Source of the DNA: a bacterium
GTDB lineage: Bacteria; Bacteroidota; Bacteroidia; Bacteroidales; Muribaculaceae
Assembly (NCBI GenBank): GCA_004563195.1
Contig: SFTJ01000023.1
Span: 1 to 46,337 of the forward strand
Direction of reading: 5' to 3'
DNA: 46,337 nt
Under the pieces are notes generated by a model. That model was not told the origin of the DNA. It saw nothing but the letters and a program-made list of their open reading frames with translations, and searched no databases. This document shows, one piece after another, positions 34,389 through 44,900 of the stretch. Positions within the stretch are counted from its first letter, which is position 1, and each line of letters begins with the position of its first letter. The translations under genes were made by a program, and so were the position numbers.

Positions 34389-36182
34389 ATGGAAAATGCA
34401 GAGGTTAAAAAGATTGACGTGAGCCTGCAGAGCACAATGGTGCTGCTTGGCGCGATATCGAGTGAATTGAAAACAAAGTCGTATACCGACTACCAAACCA
34501 TAGCCCCGGCGGCAATGCGAGAGGTGTGCAATCGCTTGCATCTCACGCGCCGCCAGGTGTTGCTCGTGGTGGCATTGTTCGGCACTGTTTCTGCCGATGT
34601 TTCCGAGATTGCCTTTAAATTAAATTGTGAGGGGTGGAATGTATTGCAGCATTATAACCAATTAGTGTGCCTGGAAAAACTTGACGTGGTGGACTCTACG
34701 GAATATGAGAGCCTTACAAGCAACAATTATAGCTTGAAAGACGATTTTGTGGAAATGCTCTTGAAGAGTGGAGTGCGAGAGTATGTAGATCCCGCCAAGC
34801 GTCAGGGTTATTTACATTACCTTGACATAGTTATGCTCTATCTGCGTTTGGAAGACGAGGGTATTAATCGCAAGGATTTTACCGACCTTGTGGTGAAAAT
34901 ATCGCGAAATCGCAATACTGTAATGGATAAATTGCACCTAAGTAACCAAGAACTTGTGTTTGCCGTAGTGGCACAAGCGCTTATGAATTGCTCCGATAGC
35001 GAGCGTTTGTGGTACAACGAATTGTCGGCACTATATACGCCACAAGAATATGACACATGGCTTAAGCGTGTGCAGCGCAGCAAGAAATTGAAGCCGTTCT
35101 TTAGTGTTAGCGACAGCGCTTTGTTAATGCGAAAATCGGTTTTCGTCATCGAAACAGAAAATTTGCTTTCCGACGACAAGTCGTTTCTAACTATCGATTT
35201 TGGTGACGGTGTACCAAGCAACCCACCTGCATCTATTGGCGAATCGTTGGGCAAAAACAATGAGTCGGACGATGAGGTCGATAATGACGACAGTGATGAC
35301 GACGACGATAATGACAATGACCCGTTCGGTCTCGATTTGTTCAGTGAGCGCCGAAAGACCGGCAAACTTCTTACTAAGATAGATCACAGCAAGATAGAAG
35401 CGGTGAATATGTTCTACACAGCATCGGACGCGAAGGAAATAGCAAACCTCACCGACATGCTGAGAGAAGAACGATATGTAACTGTGCTTGAGCGCTTGGC
35501 AGGAGCCGGAATGCGTCGCGGCATCACCATAGTGCTGCACGGCTTGCCCGGCACAGGCAAGACCGAGACCGTGCGCCAACTCGGACGCTTAACCGGTCGC
35601 GACATTTTGCACGTCGACATTTCCTCGATTCGCGGAATGTATGTGGGCGATAATGAGCGTAACATCAAGGCGCTCTTCGAAGAGTATTCCTTTGCTCTGA
35701 AGAAGTCGAAGCTACATCCCATCTTGTTTTTCAACGAAGCCGATTCGCTTCTTGGCGCACGCTGTAATGACAATAATATGCACTCAGCCGACCGCGGCGA
35801 GAACTCTATGCAGAACATACTGTTGGAGCAGTTGGAGAGCTTTGAGGGCATCTTGATAGCCACCACCAATATGGCTACAAATTTCGATAAGGCATTTGAG
35901 CGTCGCTTCCTTTTCAAAATGGGTATCAGCAAGCCCACGCCCGAAGTCCGGGCCAAGATTTGGGCGGGAAAGATAGCCGGGCTCGACAACGACACCGCTC
36001 TGCGATTGGCTGAGAAATACGATTTCAGCGGCGGTCAGATAGAAAACATAGCTCGCAAGGTGATTATCGACCAAGTGCTTACCGGCAGCGACGAAATCGA
36101 CCCGAATAAGCTGTTCGCCTTGTGCGAAAGTGAGCAATTTGCCAAGATTATCGACCGCAAACCCATAGGTTTTGCTTCATAA
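34389..36182 (+). CDS. AAA+ ATPase with acidic linker
   Basis: 597 residues from ATG 34389; the frame is open to a GTG at 34308 but those 27 residues look non-coding. Residues 1-280 are helical and unrecognised. An Asp/Asn-rich linker follows at about 294-313. The AAA+ domain has Walker A GLPGTGKT (385-392), Walker B ILFFNEAD (445-452) where Asn449 replaces the usual Asp before Glu450, sensor-1 IATTNMA, and an arginine-finger segment AFERRFLFKM; the sensor-2 helix reads FSGGQIENIARK. The NEAD form occurs in related standalone AAA proteins, so activity is probable. No substrate or partner gene is adjacent, and the N-terminal half may be the recognition module. Confidence 0.75.
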   Translation: MENAEVKKIDVSLQSTMVLLGAISSELKTKSYTDYQTIAPAAMREVCNRLHLTRRQVLLVVALFGTVSADVSEIAFKLNCEGWNVLQHYNQLVCLEKLDVVDSTEYESLTSNNYSLKDDFVEMLLKSGVREYVDPAKRQGYLHYLDIVMLYLRLEDEGINRKDFTDLVVKISRNRNTVMDKLHLSNQELVFAVVAQALMNCSDSERLWYNELSALYTPQEYDTWLKRVQRSKKLKPFFSVSDSALLMRKSVFVIETENLLSDDKSFLTIDFGDGVPSNPPASIGESLGKNNESDDEVDNDDSDDDDDNDNDPFGLDLFSERRKTGKLLTKIDHSKIEAVNMFYTASDAKEIANLTDMLREERYVTVLERLAGAGMRRGITIVLHGLPGTGKTETVRQLGRLTGRDILHVDISSIRGMYVGDNERNIKALFEEYSFALKKSKLHPILFFNEADSLLGARCNDNNMHSADRGENSMQNILLEQLESFEGILIATTNMATNFDKAFERRFLFKMGISKPTPEVRAKIWAGKIAGLDNDTALRLAEKYDFSGGQIENIARKVIIDQVLTGSDEIDPNKLFALCESEQFAKIIDRKPIGFAS

Positions 36183-36208
36183 TTGCTTGCATGGTAAGCC
36201 GTGACGGT

Positions 36209-36566
36209 CTATTCGGGTAATATCTTGTTGAGACTCTTGCCTTTAGCCAAGTCGTCGACCAATTTGTCGAGTCGACGAATGTCGAGCATCAAAGGTTCGG
36301 TTATGGAATCTAATTTGACTCCACAAACCGAACCTTTTATTTTTTTCGCGCAGCGGATTGAGCGCCGGAGCATGGCGAAAAAAGTCGCCGTAGGAGATAT
36401 TGCTCTCTAAGGCTGACGTGATTTGAGCCTCGGAGTATCCGGTGAGCCACGAAGTGACTTGCAGCACCTCAGAGCGAGTACGCTGTTTACGCTCAGCTTT
36501 GGCTATTAGCAGCGGAAACACCTTGCCGAACGCCATATCGTAGACTTTTGTGTATTTGCTTTCCAT
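36209..36566 (-). pseudogene. DUF2200 protein, frameshifted in a 7-base homopolymer
   Basis: The start at 36566 reads MESKYTKVYDMAFGKVFPLL, then TRSEVLQVTSWLTGYSEAQI and FFRHAPALNP, as in DUF2200 proteins. After PLREK the frame runs over a 7-base A/T run (36340-36346) and then yields unrelated residues. Removing one base restores IKGSVCGVKLDSITEPLML, then DIRRLDKLVDDLAKGKSLNK and a TAG at 36209-36211, the proper family C-terminus. The restored protein would have 118 residues, the normal length. Either the gene is broken, or the run varies (slippage or a sequencing error). Its promoter sits only 9 bases before the ATG, suggesting a leaderless message. Confidence 0.85.
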
Positions 36567-36574
36567 ATCGGAGG

Positions 36575-36606
36575 CAAATATAGCATATTTTGTCGCCTAT
36601 GGCAAA
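36575..36606 (-). promoter_or_regulatory. Promoter of the DUF2200 gene
   Basis: Minus strand TTTG (36606-36603), 20 bases, TATATTTG (36582-36575). Transcription should start at or within a few bases of the ATG at 36566, which implies a leaderless mRNA. Confidence 0.72.
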
Positions 36607-36666
36607 CTTTTGTGGAGTGTAAAAATTATTATTTTTTGCGTACGGAATTTCGTATATATAGAACGG

Positions 36667-37116
36667 TTATTTGTAGTGAGTTAATCGTAACACCTTTCCA
36701 TCGCGCTTATTAATTTCGATATAAGGGAAACCACCTTCCTTAACAACTGGCATTGTGCCATAGAAAACCCACACAGAGTTGCGTAAAAGATATCCCTTAT
36801 ATGGGAAATAATTCTCACAATGTTCTTTGCCATATGTTCCCGACAATATTGAAAACGCCACATCAAATGCTATATCCATAGTAGGCAATGCATCTCCAAA
36901 TTCGGTTGCCTCAAAACCGTGATCTTTAAAACCATTTTCCACTTTAATAAACTTCTGCTTAGAAGCGACATCTGTAGTGTCGGTTGTCTGAACCGAAGAT
37001 TGAGCAAAAGATTGCATAGATGACAATCCGGAACTCTTTGCTCTATTATCGCACGAAAGCAAATACATTACAATCAATACAAAAATGATGTTGCTAATTC
37101 TATTAATCTTTTTCAT
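36667..37116 (-). CDS. NTF2-fold immunity lipoprotein for the mini-Rhs toxin
   Basis: 149 residues with signal peptide and lipobox LLSC (Cys22), then a Ser/Thr/Gln-rich linker. The C-terminal domain reads IAFDVAFSILSGTYGKEHCE, PYKGYLLRNSVWVFYGTMP, GGFPYIEINKRDGKVLRLTH, the pattern of the NTF2-fold immunity family (YbbC/YhhH-like) found behind polymorphic toxins. It lies 9 bases after the mini-Rhs stop, the usual toxin-immunity order. A lipid anchor would hold it in the periplasm, where an exported toxin would have to be neutralised. That it protects against the DUF4329-like tip is inferred from position. Confidence 0.78.
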   Translation of the reverse strand: MKKINRISNIIFVLIVMYLLSCDNRAKSSGLSSMQSFAQSSVQTTDTTDVASKQKFIKVENGFKDHGFEATEFGDALPTMDIAFDVAFSILSGTYGKEHCENYFPYKGYLLRNSVWVFYGTMPVVKEGGFPYIEINKRDGKVLRLTHYK

Positions 37117-37125
37117 AATTTTAAT

Positions 37126-38214
37126 TTATTTGTGATTGTTGAAATTTTTTGTTTGTTTAAGCATTAAAACCAGTATTTCATACAAAGGACTGCTTTTGTC
37201 TCGAATATCGCTCGGCATCCGGGTGCTAATTATTGTTACAACTCCAGTATTGCAATCATATTTTCTTAACGATCCGTTTGGGGTCGACACATAGCCATCT
37301 AAATTATTTATAATAAATGCAAGAATATCCCCGTGGTTCGCATGTAGGTTCCCTTCTGCACTATTTGTCTCTCCCGAAAATTCATTGTTATAATAATTTA
37401 TGTCATAAGCGGCATGTGTATGGGCTTGAGCAACTATAGTTTCTCCATTTTGCGGTAAAATAGGGTCTCCTCCTGTATTTGATGTCCCTTTTTGAGGCAT
37501 AGTGTATGAGTATGCTGTCTGTCCGTTTGGCATAGCAAATGAATAAATAATAGTCGAGTACTCTAAATTCTGTAATATTGATATACCATTATAGCAATTA
37601 CCAAAATCTATAGCTGCAGCATCTTGAGATGCTAATGTATCACCATATTCTTTCCCATCCGGGTCTACAAACTTCACCGGATTTCCGGCGCACCATGTGT
37701 AGGGGCTGAGGCTGTAGTATTTTTCGGCTTTGGGGTCTAATGTGGAGGTTCTTCCGAGCAACGAGTCGTACCAGCGTGCTTGACTATCGTAGAGGTCGAG
37801 GCCGTGCATTCTATCGAGCTCTTTTGTGCCGTATTTATAGGACTGCACTGCTCCTGCGGTGGTGAATGGTGTGCCGTAGGGGTAATAGTCGGTGCTTTCT
37901 ACCACTGCGCCGTCTTGGCGCACTACGCTGCGAATGTTGCCTTGATAGTCTTTTACATAGCTGTAAACAGTATCGTTTTTGATGTAGCCCGATGCAGCGC
38001 CAAAAATCACCCGAGAATCGCTCCCCGTTGGCACTCCGTTGCTGCCAAGGAAATCGTAGTTGTCGTAATAGGTGGCAAAACTAACCTGCGCGTCAACATT
38101 CGAAATATCTGCAAAACAAGAATATCCAAGCGCAAATGAAGAACGGACACACAACACCGCTGACACTATTGCAAGCATCAGTTTTAGTTTTAATATGTAG
38201 TCCGTTCTTGGCAT
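37126..38214 (-). CDS. Mini-Rhs toxin: signal peptide, Rhs core fragment, DUF4329-like tip
   Basis: 362 residues. A signal peptide (about 1-28) is followed directly by a short Rhs piece (TYYDNYDFLGSNGVP) and the Rhs-associated core (IKNDTVYSYVKDYQGN, ELDRMHGLDLYDSQARWYD, NPVKFVDPDG at 178-187). The variable tip (188-362) resembles DUF4329: VAQAHTHAAYD with His265 and His267, NNEFS, and HGDILAF near 294-300, a JAB-like metal-site arrangement seen in toxin tips. The core is nearly the same as that of the large Rhs gene 725 bases upstream, but about 390 residues of YD repeats between the two core pieces are missing and the tip differs. So it looks like a displaced tip cassette that has gained its own secretion signal. 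Enzymatic activity of the tip is not established. Confidence 0.8.
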   Translation of the reverse strand: MPRTDYILKLKLMLAIVSAVLCVRSSFALGYSCFADISNVDAQVSFATYYDNYDFLGSNGVPTGSDSRVIFGAASGYIKNDTVYSYVKDYQGNIRSVVRQDGAVVESTDYYPYGTPFTTAGAVQSYKYGTKELDRMHGLDLYDSQARWYDSLLGRTSTLDPKAEKYYSLSPYTWCAGNPVKFVDPDGKEYGDTLASQDAAAIDFGNCYNGISILQNLEYSTIIYSFAMPNGQTAYSYTMPQKGTSNTGGDPILPQNGETIVAQAHTHAAYDINYYNNEFSGETNSAEGNLHANHGDILAFIINNLDGYVSTPNGSLRKYDCNTGVVTIISTRMPSDIRDKSSPLYEILVLMLKQTKNFNNHK

Positions 38215-38279
38215 ATAATATAAGTCTATTATTTGACTTTAATATTATATTTGTCAACTCTATGGAGTTAAAATAACTG

Positions 38280-38753
38280 CTATAATAGTAGCATAATGGG
38301 ATATTTCATTACTAACAAATAAATTAGCAACGACCAGAAAGCAAATACACCCAAGAATAAAATAATACTTTTCCCCTGGACTTTATAACTATACTTTACT
38401 TCATCTTGCGATGCGTCAATGACTTGGCTTTTTACAATATAATCGCCAATCCTTTTATTGCATACCCATAAGCATAATAACTCGACAAACCATATAAAGT
38501 ACGTCAGGTTACGCAAAAAAGCTAAAAAAGGAGAAATTTGTTTGCCATTTACGCAAATTTTTATTTTCATCAACCTATGGCCAATGCTCGGCTTGCCAAA
38601 GCTGTCTTTTAACAGAAACATAGTCATGTATAAAGCACTTGCATAAACTGCCCAAGGTCCAAAGGAAATTTTTGCAAGATGGTCAATTATAAGTGCAAAA
38701 AAATTAATAATGACCATGTCAATAACAAAAGCAAAGATTCTTTTTTTTCTCAT
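38280..38753 (-). CDS. RDD-family membrane protein, candidate immunity protein
   Basis: 157 residues with three to four membrane helices (8-25, 33-50, 85-100, 130-155). RDD-domain features are the start KRIFAFVIDMVIINFFALII (Asp in the first helix), DSFGKPSIGHRLMKIKI after helix 2, and LRNLTYFIW. It lies directly downstream of the large Rhs gene, the slot normally held by the immunity gene for the Rhs tip. If so, the toxin may act at the inner membrane; RDD proteins are otherwise known as transport-like or housekeeping membrane proteins. The gap to Rhs is 181 bases and holds two dyads. Confidence 0.7.
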   Translation of the reverse strand: MRKKRIFAFVIDMVIINFFALIIDHLAKISFGPWAVYASALYMTMFLLKDSFGKPSIGHRLMKIKICVNGKQISPFLAFLRNLTYFIWFVELLCLWVCNKRIGDYIVKSQVIDASQDEVKYSYKVQGKSIILFLGVFAFWSLLIYLLVMKYPIMLLL

Positions 38754-38809
38754 TTTGTAATAATTTTAAAGTTATTCTATATTGATAAATAAGCATTATA
38801 ACACATTGG

Positions 38810-38902
38810 AATATGATAATCATCATATTCATTTAAGAAATGGAGTATGTATATTTATCATATCCCTCAATAGGCAATTTGGGCATTATGATAATAATCA
38901 TA
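38810..38902. repeat. Two related dyads upstream of the RDD gene
   Basis: AATATGAT-AATC-ATCATATT (38810-38829) and TATGAT-AATA-ATCATA (38887-38902) share the core TATGAT-N4-ATCATA. They lie in the gap between the Rhs stop and the RDD start and could be operators or RNA hairpins. Confidence 0.45.
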
Positions 38903-38934
38903 TACAAAGATAGTATTTACCTTTTGGTTAAATC

Positions 38935-41900
38935 TTATTTCGAAAATAATTCTTTTAGTCCATTCCATAAATCCGATATATTAATTTTTAATTCAAGTCC
39001 TATAAGACAATGAAAGTCTGCGGTAATAAACGTATCAATAGGAAAACTATAATAAGTATTTACCTCGGAATTCCTATCTGAATTTAGTCGCCATAAATCT
39101 GGTGCCACTTTAGAAGCAGTTTGTGTACTCTCAATATTCACTCCAAGTCCATAAAAATCAATTGCCGTTGTTGATTCTACAATTGCAATATCGTCAGTTT
39201 CTTCCCAAACAGCCTTTTCGGCTGAAAAAGAAAAACCATAGCAACCAATATTAATACTTTCTGATATTTTGTTATTGCCTTCACTATTATATAAATCAAT
39301 ACTTCTAAAATTTATATCAAAAGATATTGATTTTTTTCCAGAATTGATGTTAAATCCCAATTGAGCTCCAATCGATACAGAATAATTAATCGACCTTGAA
39401 AAGAATTCAAAAGCCTCATCAACACTCATTCCGTATTGATCCACAAATCTCACCGGGTTTCCTGCGCACCAGAGGTAGGGACTTATGCTGTAGTATTTCT
39501 CGGATTTAGGGTCCATTGTGGTGGTGCGGCCGAGCGGCGAGTCGTACCATCTTGCCTGTGAGTCGTAGAGGTCGAGGCCGTGCATTCTATCGAGCTCCTT
39601 AGACCCGTATTTATAGGGCTGTACAGAGTTGGCGGTAGTAAATGGCGTGCCGTAGGGGTAGTAATCGGTGCTCTCTACCACTGCGCCGTCTTGGCGCACT
39701 ACGCTGCGAACGTTGCCTTGATAGTCTTTTACGTAGCTGTAAACTGTATCGTTTTTGATGTAGCCCGATGAGGTCAAAATGCGGTCTACAACGCCGTTGC
39801 GGAGGATATAGTTGCCCAGATAGTCGATTTGCAGCGTCTGGCTGCCTGTTGCATCATAATATGTTGTGCGAACCTTTGTACCATCGGCTGTGTAGATATA
39901 TTTTACCTTTCTTCCGTCGGTAAATGTAATTTCTCCCGGCAAGTTTAGTAAATTATAGGTGATATTCGAGATACCTTTATTGAGGTCTCGCGTCATATTG
40001 CCGTTGGCATCGTAGGCGTATTCGTTTGCCGCATTGCTGCGGTCTACAAACTCCATTGCGCCGTATTCGCCCGAATCTTCGCCGTTGTCGGTAATTCGTG
40101 TTAATTGATTGCCGCTGTAGCTTAACGTAAGGTTGTCAATCCAGATGGGCGAGCCGTTGGCTTCTGTCTCGAATCCACCGCGCACTATGTGCTCGATATT
40201 TGAATTCTTATCGTAAGAATATGCTGTTGTGTAATTGCCTATGCCGTCATAATTAGCTGCCATCAAGCGATTGGCATCATCGTAGCCATAACTGTAGCCA
40301 ATCGGCATGCCCTTGGCATTCGTGCAGTAATTGACGCTTATATTGCCGTTGTAATAGGGATTTGTGCCTGTGGCATATTGAAGATTTTGCGAAAAGTTAT
40401 GGTTGTCGGCAATGCGTGTTATCCAACCGCGAATGTTGTAATTTGTGCCTATTTGCAGTGCCGGAGCGGTTCTCTGACGCAAGCGACCCGCTTCATCGTA
40501 GGTGCAGCTTTCAAGGGTATGCTGTCTTCCTTTGTGCGTCAACTTCGTGCTGAGCACTCGGTCGCCGGCATCGTAGGTATATTCGCAGATGTCGGGCATT
40601 AATGTTATAATAGCGCTTATACCATTATGGAACGTTCTCTGATTAACAACCTTTCCTACAAGGTTATAATCAGCAACTTCGATGTCTGTGCCACCAAATA
40701 TATTGTTCGACCGAGATTCTACTATTTGCCCCTTTTCGTCATAAAAGTTTATGCAATATAACGCACCGTCTATGTTACTGCAGTTATATACTGCCGTCAA
40801 TTTGCCTGTAGCCATTCCCTTGGCATTGCCGAAAATAGCAGGACTGCTACCGCTCACCTGCGGCACGCCATTCTTGCCAAGGAAATCGTAGTTGTCGTAA
40901 TAGGTGGCCGATGTTATCTGCACATTGGTCAATGCCGGCATCGAACCGTTTTCGGCGTAAATTGTATAGCCTTTCAGCAAATTGGTGTCTCCTGCCCATT
41001 GGGCGGTTACTGTCATTTGCGAGGCGTTGATGGCATCGAAGTCGATATTTGTGCTGTTGCAGATGCCTTGCAGGCATGAGCGGCCTAGGCGGTCGAATAC
41101 TTCGAACCGTGTCTTACCTTGCGAACGCAGTTTGCCGTCTTGATAGAAGATGCGACGGCCGGCGCGGTCGTATGCCATATATTCCCATTCGCATCCCGGC
41201 AATTTGCGTGCCGACATACGGTCGCGGCTATCGTAGCGATAGAGGTAAGCAAGTCGGTTGATGTCGTCAGTCGATACGGCTGAGCCTTCTTGCGGTATGG
41301 TAGCTTTGGGCGGTAACACTGCCTGAAGCAGACCCGAATTGTCGTAAACGTAGTAAGTGTCGAGCCAATTACCTTCGCTGCCTCGGCGGTCAAGAATGGT
41401 ATTGCCAAGACGGTCGGTGAACGTGATGTGCAGGTTGCCATCTTCGTCGGTAGTCGTGGCAACAGTGAGTTCGCCGCTGCTATAATTGCCTGTGTTGCGT
41501 ATGGCGCCGCTTTGTGCATCGCATGTGAGGCGTATGCAGCTATGCAGGGTGTTGCTATTGGCTCCTATTTCGCTCTGCTTGGGGTGGTCGGCAAATTCTT
41601 CGCCCGGTGCTTGCTCGGAGGTGGCATTGCCAAGCGATGTGCCGTCGTAACTGTAGGTGGTTTCTACGGCATCGTCGCCATAATATGTCTTTGCGGCTTG
41701 GATTATTTGGCTGATGCTCTTGGATGAAGCATCATCGACAGGTGTAGCCACCGATTCGGCTATTTTACGACCTATTGCGTCGTAGGCTATCGCCGATGCG
41801 GTTTCTCGGATGGTTGATGATGTGTTTTCGATGCCGATGTTGATGGTAGGCATCCCGAAAATATCGTAATATGATTTGGCTGTGGCTGAAGTTGAGCCGT

Positions 41901-44900
41901 TTTCGTCTTTGAAAATGGTCTCTGACGTCATATTTCGAGCTCCGCCTCCTTCGCCTGCCATGGTGAAGTCGAATGCCTTGAGTTGGGTGCCTTGATGGTC
42001 GCTGATTGATGCCAATCGGCCTGCTTGATAGCCATAGGTGGTATTGGCTCCGTTGGGGGCTGTGATTTTGGTGCATCCCACGAGTGGAATGTAGTCGTAG
42101 GATGTGACGTTTAAGCCTTGGGCTGCACGTAATGCCGCCAATATGCTTTCAAGGTTTGATTCGTTGCCTTCTCCTGTGTTGATGATTGTGCTCTTGGAGG
42201 CAATATTGGCAAAATCAGAATACCCCGAGCCATCTACCTTTGCCACAGGCAGCGTTGAGCCATAACCCCACAGGTATGATGTGGGTGCTGCACCATCGAC
42301 CGATGTTTCGAGCAGGTTGCCGTGGCGGTCGTAGTCGGCATAGTCGCGCCGTGTAATCTCTCTGCCGTTATGCCGTATTTCGACATACGATTTTTGCACA
42401 TTCGACGGGTTGATATAGCGGCTGTAGTGGGTGTGCACATCTATGGTATCGGTATGGTTCACCACATATCGCTCTATCACAGGCAGTGCGAAGCGTCCTT
42501 GCGATGCAAGTGACGAAATAAGGCTGTTGTCGCGTACGTTCGACGTATAGCATATGTAGCGGTCGAATGTGAAGTCGCCGCATTGGGTCTGTTCGGCTTG
42601 AAGAAGGGCATGATTGCTGTCGTAATGAATGGTGTCGCAGTCGAAGCCTTTCATTTCGCCTATGCGTATATCTATAAAATTATCGTCCGACTCATCGGGG
42701 TCTATCGGTCGCAAACCGAATGGAAGTATCTCTAAAACCGTGCCTCGTCCGTTGTAATTGTAGCGCGTAGTGGTTCGCTGCTGTGTGCCGTCGGCATAGT
42801 AGTGCACTATTTCGGTGCTGTCGCGGAATGAGCGCCCGCAGCGCAATGTGATGTTGAAGAAATTTACGTCGGTAACGTTATCATATACATCGTTCACCGC
42901 TATGGTGTTTGCCGACTTTGTAGAACGAGTTAATCCTTCGGCAAAGAGTCCTATGGTCATCGCAGGTTCTTTGTCGATGCTATAATAATATGTTTCTTCG
43001 GTTTCGGGGGTATATGCACCTGCATTATATCGATATAGTGTCTTCTTTTTCAGCGGTGCCTTGTCCCAAATGGTTTCTTCGAAGTATCCGCTTACCGTAT
43101 GGGCTTCTAACACGTAGTGCTGTGTTTGTCCAGCCTCGCCGCTGGTGTTGGAAGTGGCATGCGAACCGATATATCTTGTGTTGGAGCTATATTCGTTAGG
43201 CATTCCACGTCCTCCCGATTGCAATGGGTTGGCTATGTCGCTTAGGTCGTACTCATATACGGTTTTTATTGGGGTATCGATGGCTGTGCCGCTTATCGTT
43301 TCGGTCACTTTGCCGTAGTAGATGGTTGCGCCTTCCACATTGCCGGGCTTTCGGCACGATGCCGTGTAACTAGTACCTGTGCTGTATCCCGAGGAGGTGA
43401 GTGTTCCCCATCGCGAACCTGAGGTCGACAGGAAGTCGTTGGTGCTCAGCGACCCGAAATTAATTGTCGTGGCGGCATCTTCGTAGGCAAATTCGCGTAC
43501 ATAATTGCGGCCATTTATGCTGATTTTCTTTATTCTCACTCCTATATGCACCAAGTGGCCGCCGGATATTGCTTGCGATGGCTCGTAGGTAAATGTGGTG
43601 GTGGCGCCGGTGAAGTCGGTGATGCTTGTCAGCAGTCCGGCCTTGGCGCTATCGAAATTATATGCTCGCGCTTGTGATGGCGTGAGATTGCCGTTCAGTA
43701 TGCTCTCATATGGGTATGATGTGCCGTATGCATGATTGTTATAGCCGAAAAAGTCTTTGCACAAGCGAGTGGCGGGAGTTATGTTGTAGCCAAAACTTGC
43801 TCCATCGGTCTTTTTCCCATCTGATTCGATGCTGTAGGAGTCAAATCGTATGCGGCCGTCATTAAATATAGATGCGTTGAATTTCACCTGCTTGACTACG
43901 TCGCCTTCGACGTTGCGGAGCGTCATTTGGCTAATGCGTCGATAATGGCTTATTGAGTCGGTGCTTATATCGAGTGTGAATCCTCGCCCTGTAATCGTTT
44001 TGGGTATGCGTTTGTCGGGATAGCCGGTGGTGGCTGTCGACGAGATGCCGCTATGTGAGTTTCCAAAGCTATACGAATGTCCGTCGTAACTCATCGATGC
44101 TGAGTAGAGATTGTCGGTAACATCTACTCGCACATGGCGTGATGTGGCATACTCAAGCATAATCGAGTCGCTGCGATTAGCCGACAAGGCTTTGGTGAGA
44201 TGCCAACCGCTTACTGCTGTGTAGTCGGGCGAGATATACGAAGTATTGGCAGTCGCCGTGGCAGGGCTATAGTGATAATCGGTGTGTTCGCGTGCTGTAA
44301 ACCAATATTGCTCGCCATTTGGGGTGGTTATCTTGAAGTCGCGAACTCCTTCGCGTTCTTCTCCCGTGAGTTCGATGGTCAAATCGGTCTTTGGAAGTTG
44401 CACTATGCTGCCATCTGTGATGATAAAGCTTCCGCTATAGCCGCCTACGCTATAATTATAGCGGTCATAATCGGCATCTATTGCGCCTCGCATCACATCT
44501 TTCAGGTAAGCCACATTGTTGTCTGCTTCGATTTGACTAACGGACTTCAGTTGAAACTCGCGTAGTTCGTCGGGGCGACCTTTTATGGTGCGCGTGATGC
44601 TTCCGCCGCAGTCGAGTGTCCAACCAAGACCTACAAGACAATTATCGTCGTCCACTTTGATGCCTTGTGTGTTGTAGCTAATCGATACGGGCATCGCAAG
44701 TGTGCCGCTCTGCAACGTGAGCAGCTGTCGCGATATGTTCACCACGCCTCGGTTATACGACACTGTATTTTCGGGCAATGTGCCCATCTTGGCAGCTTCG
44801 GGCGAGGGTAATACGGTCTCGTCCTTCACAGTGCGTGGTATCTTTATCGTTCCGTCCTGAACAGGATTGGTCTGTGCCGACACCATCGACACGCTCAAAG

